DNA of 64,000 nt from assembly GCA_034440615.1 (NCBI GenBank), contig JAOTOM010005095.1:722001-786000 (forward strand), read 5' to 3'. Both the position numbers and the translations under genes were made by a program. Source of the stretch: Ashinkailepas kermadecensis (Eukaryota > Arthropoda > Thecostraca > Neolepadidae). The notes beneath the pieces were generated by a model. It had not been told where the DNA came from, did no database searches, and saw nothing but the letters and a program-made list of their open reading frames with translations. Shown here one piece after another: positions 1 to 13,500 of the stretch; position 1 is the first letter of the stretch, and each line of letters starts with the position of its first letter.

Positions 1-2109
1 CACCAAGTCATCACTATGTAGCGATGCAATCAGAGCCGTTACAAGCAGGGTGAGAAACTGAAGAAGCTTCAGACAGCTGGGTGTGAAATTACACCATAGT
101 ATACTATAGTACGCTTTGTATGCTTCAATTTGCATACTAAGCTTTGTCATGTGCCATTTGACTATTCATTCACAGCATGCATAATAAGGCCAAGGAGATT
201 ATACTTCCAAGACCAGCTATTTGCATTTATTTGCCTGTTGAGGTCATCCTTCCCTGCTTGCTCAACTTCCTGCCTGACTTAATGCCGCAAAGTGAACGTC
301 TTTTGCCGACGATAAAGGCCCACTTTCCTCCAAATCATCCCATGTCTGCTCGGTCGGTTCGCCAGAATAAACAAATTATTCCATGTAATGTGCAGCTAAA
401 AACAAATGCACACCATGTCGTAGGAAGTGTGTTTTCATAAACATATTTTGTGGAAACGATGGGTGATATTTTTGTCGATTTAAGGTCGGCTATCAATCTT
501 ACTCACTGATGTGCCTTAGCATGCGTTTAGATAGATCATTCCTGCAGCACTAGTTCGTTCGTCAAGCAATAGAGATTGCGCGCACCTTGCCTATTGGAAG
601 TGTTCTCAAACTCCAAATTAAGTGGGGAATTGACACCTAACACAGCTTTTTCATACATCGCTTCGCATCTTTTCTATATCCTTATACCATCCTACTCCTC
701 ACGTGTTGAAGCGACAAAATATCGCACTATTGATAATAAATATTATAAATATCGATATTAAATGCATGCAGGAACATTCTTCAGAATTCCATGTATGAAA
801 TACCACCATGATACTTTCCATTCACGTTTCAAACTAGCCTGGGAGTCGTTCCGATGTCAAAGATTGCTACAGACCACAACAAAACCCTCTACGTTCTTCT
901 ACGTAAAACACCAAGCGACTCATATTAACCAGCTGATTGTAATAAACGCATCGCAGAATCTTGCGGCAATTGCCATCAAGCAAGAACAAAGTGAAACAGA
1001 ACCTAACTGGAGGATGTGGGGAAAATCAGGGGTGTGCTTTTGACACCTAACTTGGGAGCTAACTTGAAGATGGAAGAAAACCCAAATATTGTCATAAGAT
1101 AATGAATTGAAACGGGATTTTTTTTATGTTACTCCATTCCAAAGTTGTGTCATTCTCAGCAGTAAAACGATGTAGATATATCAGATGGATTACACAGAAA
1201 TACATCTTGCAAAAAACAGGCTATTCATGGCAGAACCGTTGATGCAAAACTTGTCAGATTAAGTCAGGATACTGACCTGTGACTTACACTTACTGAGTGT
1301 GAATTTGTCCCGGCGGATTTCGGCAGCTATCGTGCTTTTCAAGTTTGGACTCAAACAGATGGCAAGCTATGCATGATCCACTCATGAAATACATATCACC
1401 GTTCCTTTCATATAATTGTAAGTCCATTGACGGGTCGCACGAAAATATAGCATTCACGGGCTCTTTGTCTTGTCAACTTGAGGTCAATATAGGGGGGTTT
1501 TCGGGTCCCAAATGCATAATCTTGCACCCTAGAAGGTAGCAATGAACACTAAATTCGAATTCAGCACCCAAAATTACCTTAGTTTGGACGGCCTTTGGTG
1601 AACTGACATGTCACCTTGGCTGACCAGAGGTTAGCTACGGCAGATGGGAACAAAGGGAACCAAAGCTGGTTCTAGGGTAACCGTGGGTACGGACTTCAGA
1701 TTCGGCGTCCATTGCTTGGAGCTTATCCCACAGGGCCGCAACTTATTGGACACGATGATGTGTATTTCATACGGACGGTATGTATAGTTCGCCACTTATT
1801 TGGATCAGAACTTGAAAAAGTGCGAAATCTGCTGAAATCTGCCAGGACATGTTCACGAAGAATCGCATCAGGCTGAAGAATGGCCTGACCTAACACGACC
1901 TGATAAGCTTCACACCGAAAGTTCTGCAATGAATGCACGCAGGTCGGTGGAGTCTTATTACATTGTATTTAGCCATTTCTACAATATGCTGAATGAAAAA
2001 CGCAAACTTCCCTACCTACCTACGCGCCTGGTCAAACTTAACAATACAAAAATATGAGTATCCTTATTTTGACACCACTCCGGCTTGATTGTTGTCGAGT
2101 CTTGATGTG
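1..2109. other. Non-coding DNA, distal WWOX intron
   Basis: No supported exon, repeat or RNA gene. The short open frames lack family motifs and codon bias. The missing WWOX exons were looked for here and not seen. Confidence 0.6.
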
Positions 2110-2975
2110 ATTTTTGGGGCCACGCTGTGCTTGCGGATAATTTGTGATGCCCCGACCCGAATTTTTGGGACTATCAACGGAAATTTTGGGTCCCGAGCGC
2201 AATATTTGGGGGCTTAGCGAGTTCTCGGGATGCGGTATACTTAGCCGGACTCCAGCTCGATTTTGGCAGGCCCCGGCGCAGATTTAGCTATATGAATTAT
2301 AGCTAGGCCCGCTATATGAATTTAGGGCCTCTGCGCGAATTATGGGGGCCGCAACGCGAATATATGGGACCCCGGCGCGATTTTTGGGAGCCTATCCCTT
2401 CGGGAGGGGAGGTCATTTTCCACTTTGGTACGCCACTGCGGCTGCTCAACGATTTTTTAAAAGCCGTTGGCACCATTCAGAGTAGCAAGGCCCTTCGGAG
2501 AACTTTCGGGACCTGTTTGGTATCCCCAAGCGTGATTTTCAGGGGCCCCGGTCCGACCTTTTCGGCCCCCGTCGTGATTTTATGTGCCCCGATACCACGT
2601 TTTTAGTTTTCAAGGGCCAAGGTGCGAACTTTTGAGACCACCAGCGTGATTTTCAGAGGCCCGGCCCGAGTTTTTTGGGGCCGAAGCGCGATTTTCAGGG
2701 ACCCCGATCCGACCTTTTCAGGCCCAAGCGAGATTTTCCGTGGGCCCGGCGCGACTTTTTGGGTGCCCTGGTGCGATTTTTGGTGGCCCAGTGGCGTTTT
2801 CAGGGGCCCCGGTCCCACTTTTTGGAGCTGAGCGTAATTTTTTAGGGGACCGAGAACGATTTTTTGGCCCGCAATGCGACTTTCATGGGCCTTGGTGCGA
2901 TTTTGAGGACCTAGCGTCATTTTCAGGGGCTCCTGAACGATTTTTTTGGGGGCTCCAGAGGGAATTTGAAGGAGC
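2110..2975 (+). repeat. Degenerate ~30-bp repeat (GC-rich/TTTT alternation)
   Basis: The block repeatedly shows GGGGCCC, C(G/C)ANGCGCGATTTT and CAGGGGCCCCGG at about 30-bp spacing, with much divergence. The long frames here are artefacts. Related blocks occur at 22870-23720 (inverted orientation) and 24235-24430. Confidence 0.7.
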
Positions 2976-3090
2976 CTGGCTCAATTTTTCAATTTTGCAA
3001 TTGACACACCCTACTATAGAGTATACACCAGTGTGTCCAAATCGATCTTCGGTGGAGCGTCAAATGTAAAGAAAAACTCGTTGATTCTTG

Positions 3091-3420
3091 CCGCTCCGGT
3101 AGCGCAGTTGGTTAGAGCGCTGGCCTGCTCTGGTCTCCCCTGTCCTGGCGACACAGGGTTCGAGTCGCTTAGCGCGCTCGCATTTAGCCCCCAGCTGGGA
3201 GGGTCAGTTGGCAGCTGGCCCAATAAGGCCGGGACGAGCTACCGGGTGGCAGTGTCGGAGCATTAACGGCACGTTAAACTTTCGGTCAAAATTCTGCCAT
3301 TGAACTAGAATTCATGGATCGGGTGGTGAGGCCAGGGTTCACGCAACAAGCTCTACTTAGCAATAGAACCCTGGTTCATAAAGCCACACCAGCAAGACCT
3401 CGGATTAAAATTAAAAAAGG
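3091..3420 (+). mobile_element. tRNA-derived SINE, family C
   Basis: The head CTCCGGTAGCGCAGTTGG fits a tRNA A box (TRGCNNAGYNGG), and GGTTCGAGTC 66 bp later fits a B box. About 250 bp of non-tRNA body and an A-rich end (ATTAAAATTAAAAAAGG) follow. Only one copy is in the window and no clear target duplication was seen. It could be mistaken for a tRNA gene, but the spacing and body argue for a SINE. Confidence 0.75.
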
Positions 3421-4414
3421 AAATGAAATATATACAATTTTACAATAACTTGTGGAAAATAATGTAAAAGCCTCAGGATTGATTTTTCCTAGCAGCACCA
3501 CCCAGACCTGAAAATGAAGTAAATATTAGTTATTGCCCTTTTATTCCATATATGATTACTCCGAAATTGGCATGGGCCAGTCAAGATATCAATAGGAAAC
3601 ACAATTTTGCACAAATGATGCAGATATGCTCAGTGGCGTTTTCCACTTTAATTCCCAAATTCGGACACCTTAGTATACAAATTACAGTCAACAAATTTCT
3701 ACCCCGCACCATGAAGCACATGCAACGATACGCGGTACTCTAATCACAATATTGGCCTTTAAAAATAAAAATAATACGCTGTCAATAGTCACTTAAAGGT
3801 GTAAGTCTTCCGTCAATATACTTATCAGATCACAGTTTAATCGGCATTGAAGCAGAGCGTCCGCAAGTGGGCTTACCAACGACTTGGTGAAGGGTCGAAC
3901 TACGGTAAACATGGCGCGCCAGAGCCACCAGTGACGACTCAGGGAGCTATGCACCATGTTGCCCGGGTGCAGACAACTGCACGTGATCCCTGCGTGACAG
4001 ACGAGGTGACGTCACACGCAGCGCCGTGTGACGTCATGTGCTCCCACACACGCATACACACTGCACACTGTCACCGAAAGATTGTAACTTAATTGCACGC
4101 CAGACTGGCACCACGTGCAGTTCATGTTCTCCTTCAAGATCGATTGTGAAGAAAGCGAAGAGCGAAACTAGTTGCTACGCATCGCTAACCTTCCGCCAGA
4201 ACACAATGCCGGAGTGTTGGGGTTCCATGTACACAATTATACGGCCGAGAATCTAATGAAAAACCTGCGTTCGTGACCCACACACTGCACCGCCTAAATA
4301 GTTCATTTATACTAGCTAATCATATCGAAATGGTCCACATAAATAAACGCATCAGGAAACAGGGGCTAAATATGGTGTCCTAATACCGATCAGAGCCACA
4401 GTCTACGAACAAAC
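3421..4414. other. WWOX intron, nothing but the CRE palindrome
   Basis: AT-rich up to about 3840, then GC-richer with the inverted repeat at 4007-4036. No coding signal. Confidence 0.6.
4007..4036. promoter_or_regulatory. Perfect 12-bp inverted repeat containing two CRE octamers
   Basis: TGACGTCACACG, a 6-base loop CAGCGC, then CGTGTGACGTCA. Each arm holds TGACGTCA, the CREB/ATF site, and the pair would also form a hairpin. It lies about 380 bp past the WWOX exon 6 donor inside an intron, so a regulatory role is inference. Confidence 0.5.
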
Positions 4415-4560
4415 CTTTGCTGCTCCAGCGTCTATGAAGCTCGTTGGAGAAGAGATTGTTGCAAAGCTTGGCGTCGTTGTACGCCACGATGCCGAAGTAC
4501 TTGTCAGCAGATCGAGATAACTTCTCCAACGTGAAATCTTCCAGTGCGAGCCGCGATAAC
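4415..4560 (-). CDS. WWOX: WWOX coding exon 6 (catalytic YxxxK)
   Basis: The acceptor is TTGTATCGCAG| at 4561 and the donor is AAAG|GTTTGT at 4415/4414 (phase 1). The first base completes the Arg of ...SESHR. The exon reads [20 protein letters not shown], then [20 protein letters not shown] and [10 protein letters not shown] and K of YNDAK are the SDR catalytic pair. The intron upstream is about 5.2 kb and contains five minisatellites. No following exon was found before the window edge. Confidence 0.93.
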
Positions 4561-7500
4561 CTGCGATACAAGCACTGGGTCCGTACGTAAGCGGGGAGGG
4601 GCAGTCTACAGAACGGCATGTTATAGAAGGTCCTACATGGCTACGTGACAGCACGAGAGAGATGTAGCAACCAAGGGGACAGTGCGTGAGAGATGCGGCA
4701 GCCCATGGGACAGTGCGTGAGAGGTGCGGCAGCTCATGGGACAGTGCATGAGAGGTGCGGCTGCCCATGGGGCAGTGCGTGAGAAACGACAGCCCATGGG
4801 ACAGTGCATGAGAGGTGCGGCAGCCCATGGGACAGTGCGTGAGTTACGGCAGCCCATGGGACAGTGCGTGAGAAAAGCGGCAGCCCATGGGACAGTGCGT
4901 GAGAGGTGCGGCAGCCCATGGGACAGTGCGTGAGAGTTACGACAGCCCATGGGACAGTGCGTGAGAGGACGCACACTCCAGATACACACAATACATATTA
5001 AAACACCATAAACACCGACCCACAATGAACACTCGAGAGCATCACCGCCTTGATCACCACAAGCGGGTGATAGCCGACACACAGCACCGCCACGGTGCAA
5101 CTATCGTGTGCGAGGCAGCCCGCGGCGACAGCTGGCGTGTCGTGTCGGTCCGGCGGCGACAGCTGCCGGATACGACAGCCGGAACTGCCGCGGGACCGAC
5201 ACGACAGCCGGAACTGCCGCGGGACCGACACGACAGCCGGAACTGCCGCGGGACCGACACGACAGCCGGAACTGCCGCGGGACCGACACGACAGCCGGAA
5301 CTGCAGCGGGACCGACACGACAGCCGGAACTGCCGCAGGACCGACACGACAGCCGGAACTGCCGCGGGGCCGACACGACAGCCGGAACTGCCGCGGGACC
5401 GACCGGAACTGCCGCGGGCGACGACTGCCGGAACTGCCGCGGGACCGCACGACAGCCGGAACTGCCCAGGACCGACACGACAGCCGGAACTGCAGCGGGA
5501 CCGACACGACAGCCGGAACTGCCGCAGGACCGACACGACAGCCGGAACTGCCGCGGGACCGACCCGACAGCCGGAACTGCCGCGGGACCGACACTACGTC
5601 ACCGCCGCCGCCCTGACCTGCTGCACCGGGTCCGGGTAGGTAGACCGGCGGCCGAGTGGCGGGTCCTCAACAAACGGCAGCGTACAGCACTGTAACGTGC
5701 TGTCAGTGTGACAATACCGGCGGGGGGGTGGTGGTGTGGTAACATGGCACCCTGGGCTCGGTTGTGTGGGCGGCGGTGTGGTAACATGGCACCCTGGGCT
5801 CGGTTGTGTGGGCGGCGGTGTAGTACCGTGGTAGCCTGGCTCGGTTGTGTGGGCGGCGGTGTGGTAACATGGCACCCTGGGCTCGGTTGTGTGGGCGGCG
5901 GTGTGGTAACGTGGCACCCTGGGCTCGGTTGTGTGGGCGGCGGTGTAGTACCGTGGTACCCTGGCTCGGTTGTGTGGGCGGTGGTATGGTAATGTGGTAT
6001 CCTGAGCTCGGTTGTGTGGGCTGCGGTGTGGTAACGTGGTAAGAGATAACGGGCTAATCTTTTGCAACGAATCCGAATGTCGGCACTTCGAAGATTTTGG
6101 AACATGATTCATTTTCTAGTTTCTGTTCATCTGTTCCAAGTCCATGAACTTTGATGATCTAGACCTGAAATTTGTACAAAATGTGCAGAACAAATGCACA
6201 AAAAAAACATTGACATGTCTTGTCTATGCATCTACTTATTTGACCGCCATCACTGAAAAAAAACTGCTTTCAAAAGCCTCCCCAGCCCGGTGAGGGTAAA
6301 AACGCTTTCGTTAAGTCATGATCTAAATCACACATTATCACGCCGAGTAAATTGCAGATTAACATTTCCGCACTATGTAGCCTTATGGGAAGTGGCCTAA
6401 AATATAGTATAAATATAGTAGCTTCCAATCGGGAAATACTTATTTCCAGTCAACTGCGATAATTAGGAATCTCATGACAAGACTAAACGTGACTCGCATA
6501 ACCGGAATTACAAATATTGTCAATGAACTGCTGAAATATTGGCACCATTCGGCAGAAAACAAGCACTATTTACAGCTCCCAAAACATCACGATCCAATCG
6601 ATAAGCACCAGATGGAAACATCAATACGTCACGTTCGAATACTCAGCGATGTTTTGATAATCAACACAACCGCCACATTTCGAGACGAAAATATATGCAC
6701 AGATACACACTAACGTGGTTCGACCAGCGTTCCAGTCAAAAAGGCAATAATTCAAGAAGCCTGGGCTATACGCATCTTTATTTATCTTATTGGGAGATGG
6801 AAACGGAGCTACCTGAGAATCACTGCCATGCGTGGCCCACTGGTGGGAGACGGATACCTGGGTACTTTTACGACGCATTCAACTGCTAGGTCATATGGCG
6901 TAGCCAACATTTCACGCCGACTGGGCGGGGACAAACGCCGTAATCCTGTCGGTTGTGGCATTTGAGCCCACGTTTCAGATTCAGATTCAGATTCAGATTT
7001 GTTCATTGACATACAATCCACATCGGTGGTTTTTTATGTCCGCCAGTGACTTGTACATCAAAAGGGAACGCACCATTTACACTTCATCACACACCACACA
7101 AACCATTCACACATATTGGACATTTTTCCTTAAAAAATTTCATCACACTTTTCTAAAACTACGCCCAGCCCCAGCAACAAAATCGTGATCGTGCTGGTAA
7201 TTCTGCACACGACTTTACTATCAAGAGCTCAACGCTCACTCCGGACTGAGCAACTGGAGATGGGTACGCAGCCACCTGAGAATCACTACCACGCGGGGCC
7301 AGGTGGTGGGGGATGGGTACGCAGCCACCTGAGAATCACTACCACGCGGGGCCAGGTGGTGGGGGATGGGAACGCAGCCACCTGAGAAGCACTTCCACGC
7401 GGGGCCAGGTGGTGGGAGATGGGTACGTAGCTACCTAAGAATACCTGCCAGGGCGTGCTGGAAAACCGAAAACGGGCGCGGAATCGATGTGGTGAGAATG

Positions 7501-10500
7501 CCAATGTCATATGGTTACGATGCCAGTGTCATGTGGCAACATGCGACTATCAAAGCACGCCTTGCGGCGGTTGATAGCACATCGGTAACCGGGGTTGTAA
7601 ATCCGGACAAGCAAGGCACCCAGTGGATGTTTGGTTCCATCTGAAGTAGTACCTTCCCAAACGAGTCACTCATCGTCATGGTCGTCGCCATCGCTGGGCT
7701 ACCTGTGGTCCAGACCACACGTATTTTTTTCGGTGTGTCCAACCACACCTGGGAAACTGACAAACTTAGGGAAATGCGACATCTTCCTGAAGTTTCTCAG
7801 TTTCTGTATCGGGTAGACGAACTTACCCGACGGTTCCGCAAAGGGTCCGCCGGGCGGGCCTCCATCGCATTTGAAAGGGTTGAGCAGGTATTGCATAGCA
7901 TTGTGCATTCCAAAACAGCATGCAAACATAGTTTCCATCTACCTTCATGCTAGTGCTGGAACAATCATCTTTATTGTGGCTTTGGTTTCCAGCTGCCGAA
8001 TAAATTACTTCCCGCGTAATAATGGAGCGGTTTAGCTAAGTTATTCAACCCCATCGTGCATTCAAAAAAAATAAAAGCATCCAATTTAGCACAGAGGTAG
8101 CCTAACATATTATGAACAGGTATGTATTTGGGTCCTCGCGCAATTGCTACCTGGCGGTCGCCGCTTGGCTGCCACTGGAGACCCATACCAACACCTACTT
8201 AATATCGGATTTCAGGACTGATGAGAGCCAAGTTAGCGACACGAGCTTAACTGACACTGAAGTACGTAACACATCCGATTCCACGACTGGAAGGGAAGAT
8301 GAGCAAAAAATGGGAGGCCAGTGTGCTCGATGAAGAGATTGATGGTAGACACGCGGTATGACTGACGGATGGACATCGATGGGTCCCAATCAAACAGAAC
8401 GATGGAAAAGCTCCTCACGGACGCACACCACAAAAATGTCACAGCAGTGAGGTCATGACCGTGGTACATTGTACATCACCTCACGGACATACACACCACA
8501 AAATGTCACAGCAGTGAGGTCATGACGGTGGTACATTGTCCATCATCTTCGTGGCATCATCACTGATAGCCAAATGATTTGCAAAAGTGTCCATTCGAGC
8601 CCCATGCCGGAACATCCACGCATATTGTATACTTGTTTGCGATAAATGTGAAAAAGTTCTTCGGAGTGTTAAATAACATCCACGTCTTCCTTCAAGCCTT
8701 ACGTCCTTTTTCGGCGCTTGAATCCTTTATTATATCCCAGTGCCCAAACAAAACAAAAACAGGAAAAAAGAAGAAGAAATCTTGCTTGAGTAAGGACATT
8801 AAGCAAGCTCGAATCCGTCGTGATGTCAGGCATCCATGACTTCAAAAACAAAAATAACAGGTGTTGGCTACTCTTTGGTAGTATAAAAACACGTAATTAC
8901 GCATGGTGAGTTTGGTAACTTTTGATGTACCTAAACGGTCTGAAATCTGATCGAAAACGAGGCAGATAAAAATCACGTTTAAAAATGTCACCAATTCTAA
9001 AATAGCTTCGTTTTCACCTAAAACTTCGGAATTTCACCACTTGCTTCCACTCAAGAATTTGCCTTTCGCCAGTCGACATACGCAGTTTGCAGCCACAACA
9101 CAAATTACCGGATGCCATTTCTTTCATGAGTTCTCCCACCAATCGATACATACCATTAATGCACTGTACAACAGTCAATATGTACTAGCAATGAATCCGA
9201 GATGGCAAGCATCGGCACTAACAGTCAAGGTTATACATTTTCCCAACGACTGGGCACCTGCACCACTTACATCTCCTAAAGGGACGTCCAAGCCCCAGGT
9301 GTGAGGGTGTGATGCGACGAGTCTCACCTGTGGGACTCAGATGTTATAAGCATCACCTGCGGAACTCCTGGAGTCTCACTTGAGACTCTGATGAGCCTTG
9401 GCTGTGGGACTGTGACGATCTTCACATATGACTTCTGGAGTCTCACCTGAGACTCTGATGAGCCCTGTCTGTGGAACTGTGACGATCCTCACATTTCTGG
9501 AGTCTCACCTGATACTCTGATGAGCCCTAGCTGTCGGACTTTGACGAACATCACCGGTGTGACTCTTGGAGTCTCACCCAAACACTCTGATGAGCCCTGG
9601 CTGTGAGACTGACGAGTGTGACTTTTGGAGTCTCACCTGAGACCCTGATGAGCCTCGGCTGTGGGACTGTGACGAGCCTCACACCTGAGACCCTGACGAG
9701 CCTTGGCTGTGGGTCTGTGCCCATCCTCACCGGTGTGACTCGGAGGAGACGACCACCACGCGAGCGCCGCGTGTGCGGGCCAGCGCCGGCTCCAGCAGTC
9801 GCGTCAGGTAGAAGTGGCCCAGGTGGTTGACGCCGAACTGCGCCTCCAGGCCGTCAGAGGTGAGCGTGTATGGCGGCGCGAACACCGCCGCGTTCAGGAT
9901 CAACATGTGCAGGTGTCTGCCGGCAGTTGGTCCCACGGTCAGCGCAGGACATAACAGGACAGTGCAGGACATAACTGGACAGTACATGACATAACTGGAC
10001 AGCACATGACATAACTGGACAGTGCAGGACATAACTGGACAGCACATGACATAACTGGACAATACATGGTTGGTGGACATTGGAATTAGGACACGTCGCA
10101 GTGAGTCATAACTGGAATCTTCACGCACGATTGACGTCGCTGGGCGAAGTACAGCGACAGGTGAGACTTGAACCACAAGTACATGACATAACTGGACAGT
10201 ACAGGACATAATTGGACAATACATGGCATAACTGGACAGTGCAGGACGTAACTGAACAGTGCATGACATAACTGGACAGTGCGGGACATAACTGGACAGT
10301 GCAGGACATAACTGGACAGCACATGACATAACTGGACAGTACAGGACATAATTGGACAGTACATGGCATAACTGGACAGCGCATGACATAACTGTACAGT
10401 ACAGGACACAACTGGACAGTACAGGACATAATTGGACAGTACATGGCATGACTGGACAGTGCATGACGGACAGCACATGACATAACTGGACAGTGCATGA

Positions 10501-13500
10501 CATAACTGGACCGTAGAGGACATAACTGTGACATAACTGACATAACTTTCCTCGGATTATTATTTTTGACCTGGTGACCTGAGCGACAGAAGACTGTGCC
10601 CAGTGAAATCAGCGCAATTCAGACAGATACGAAACCCAGCGACTCGCGTGCCATCGATTTGTTTGTTTTGTTTATTGGGTGGTTCACGACGCACTTTATG
10701 CACATTAACGGCTAATGGCGCCGCCCACTGTTTCGCCGGTGGGCCGCGGGATTGGGAAATGTCCTGAGCGGTGCGAGTTGAACCCGGGACCTTGGTACCC
10801 AGAGCTCAACATCTTAACCAATCGGCCATCCCCGCCCCGCGTGCCATCGATAAAAGCAGTTTGAGTGTGCAGATACAATATTGGACCTCGCCCCCCCCCC
10901 GTTGTTTACTCATATCCGTGGATAATGTCTCGCCTGTATCTACGGTGAAACTCGGCCGCGAACTCGCGCACACTCGTCAGGCTGGCCAGGTCCATGTGGA
11001 TGACGTCACACACACTGTTGGCGCGCTCCTGTTTGATGACGTCGACGGCGGTGCGAGCCAACTCCAGGTTTCGGCAGGCGAACACCACGCGGCAGCCATG
11101 GTAGGCCAGAGAACGTGCCGTCTCGTACCCTGCCATCAGGCCAGGTCAGGTCAGGTCAGGTCAGATCCGGTGAATCGTGGTACGCCAGGAGCGCTGAGTC
11201 ATAACCTCAGGTCTGATCAGATCCGGTCAGTCGTGGTAGGCCAGGAGCGCTAACTCGTACCCTGACGTCAGGTCAGGGCAGGCCAGGTCAGGTCAGGTCA
11301 GGTAAGGTCAGTCGTGGCACGCCAGGAGCGTCGTCTGGTCCCTGCCATCAAGTCAGATCAGGTTAAATTAGCTGTGACACACCAGAAAATAAATCCACCG
11401 AGTGCGTAGTCGAAATGGGTCAGGTCACATCAGATCCAATTGGGATATAACGAAGTGGCTAATAAACTCACGGGAGGACCATGGGTAAAAATACCAATAT
11501 TTCGGGATGCAGTGACACGAATCGGTACATCGATCATCGTCTGACATGTAGCATCTTAGAAGAGCAGTCGGACGAGCGCAATATAATTTGCAGAAATGGG
11601 CAGTGCATGCACACCACAACTAATACAAACCCACACACAAAGTTTTGCCATATAGTTACAAAACAGCCAACTGACAGTGTATATGCTAGCCGTGTACTTC
11701 GGCGAGTTCGCATTATGCCTTTCCAACTGGATGCCCGTACCCACTGATCTGACCTCTATACCGACTGACCTGCAACCATGACCTGAGTACCATCTTGTTC
11801 CAGGCAAACAGCAACGACTGACCTACAACCATGACATGAACAGTGTCCTGCGTTATGATCCCAGCACCAATTTACCTATGGGCGTGAGCCCAGCACCATC
11901 GTCCGCTGTGCCTCCATCACCAATTGGACTGTGACCATGACCTGGGCGCTAGTCTGTGCTGCCACCTCAGCACCGACTGCCCTTGCCCTATGACCAGCGT
12001 TTGTTTGTTACTTGGGCTTAAGGGCGCGCCGACTACGAGGTCATTTAGCGCCCAGACTATGACCAGCGTCTTTGGTGACCTCAGCGCAGATTAACCCACG
12101 ACCATGACCTGGCCAGGACCGTGTACCGTGCCGTCCGGCCCGACTGACCTATGCCCGAGTTGGCGCCCGTGACGACGGCCACGCGGCCGCTGAGGTCGCG
12201 GCCGTGCAGCACCTGCAGGCCGGTACTGGAGCCGTCAAACCGCTGACGGATGCCGTCCTCGCCGCCCTCCTGCTCCTCAGTGGCGAACGCCAGTCGGGGG
12301 TCGGTGAATGACGTCTTCTGGCTCTCGTGGTCCACGTACAGCACCTGCACACCACGTCACCCATCAGCGGCCGCCCTCACCAGCACGTAGACGTCCCCGG
12401 CCAGTCACCAGCACGCATACGGCCCCGGCCAGTCACCAGCACGTATACGGCCCCGGCCAGTCACCAGCACGTATACGGCCCCGGCCAGTCACCAGCACGT
12501 ATACGGCCCCGGCCAGTCACCAGCACGTATACGGCCCCGGCCAGTCACCAGCACGTAGACGTCCCCGGCCAGTCACCAGCACGTATACGGCCCCGGCCAG
12601 TCACCAGCACGTATACGGCCCCGGCCAGTCACCAGCACGTATACGGCCCCGGCCAGTCACCAGCACGTATACGGCCCCGGCCAGTCACCAGCACGTATAC
12701 GGCCCCGGCCAGTCACCAGCACGTAGACGTCCCCGGCCAGTCACCAGCACGCATACGGCCCCGGCCAGTCACCAGCACGCATACGGCCCCGGCCAGTCAC
12801 CAGCACGTATACGGCCCCGGCCAGTCACCAGCACGTATACGGCCCCGGCCAGTCACCAGCACGTAGACGTCCCCGGCCAGTCACCAGCACGCATACGGCC
12901 CCGGCCAGTCACCAGCACGTATACGGCCCCGGCCAGTCACCAGCACGTATACGGCCCCGGCCAGTCACCAGCACGTATACGGCCCCGGCCAGTCACCAGC
13001 ACGTATACGGCCCCGGCCAGTCACCAGCACGCATACGGCCCCGGCCAGTCACCAGCACGTATACGGCCCCGGCCAGTCACCAGTACGTATACGCCCCGGG
13101 CCAGAGACTGTAGGCCATCGGCAAGTGCCATATGTGCCTCACAAGAGGTCAATGCCATCGATGGATAAGCCAGTGTTACCACTGAAGTCAGGTGGAATTC
13201 CACAAGATTCTCCCCTTTTTGGCCTCACAATTCCCAGAAACACAAACCAATCGCAGTTAAATGTTAACTCTTGACTGCTTGGAGTGCCGAAGCGAGGAGA
13301 GCCATTAAAGTGAAATTAAAGCATGTTGACTCAACTGAGTCCAACTAATAGCTTCCCCTTGAATACTCGAGGAACTAGGTCAATGTGCTTTTAACTCACA
13401 TTATTAAGTTTTCGTGAATCGGTGCACTCATACGCAAGTGTATCAGGCATCACGTCACGTATGTAGGGAATCCTTGGCTTTTACGGCGCGCTGCAGCCGA

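Noticed and set aside
3091..3175. Possible tRNA gene
   Set aside because: A and B boxes are present, but spacing, the lack of a convincing cloverleaf and a 250-bp attached body fit a SINE.
4998..5695. Arg/Pro-rich frames on both strands, up to 204 codons
   Set aside because: 29-bp minisatellite; open in every frame.
9727..10503. 258-codon minus frame beginning in a Cys/Val repeat
   Set aside because: Only its last ~60 codons (WWOX exon 5) are real. The rest is the 20-bp array translated through the intron.
11136..11310. AGGTCA direct repeats as a hormone response element
   Set aside because: The array has a 5-bp period (AGGTC), so hexamer half-sites overlap as a by-product. It is more simply a pentamer microsatellite.
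12308..13168. 286-codon plus-strand frame ([11 protein letters not shown]...-type repeat)
   Set aside because: Product of a 28-bp stop-free minisatellite in a WWOX intron.
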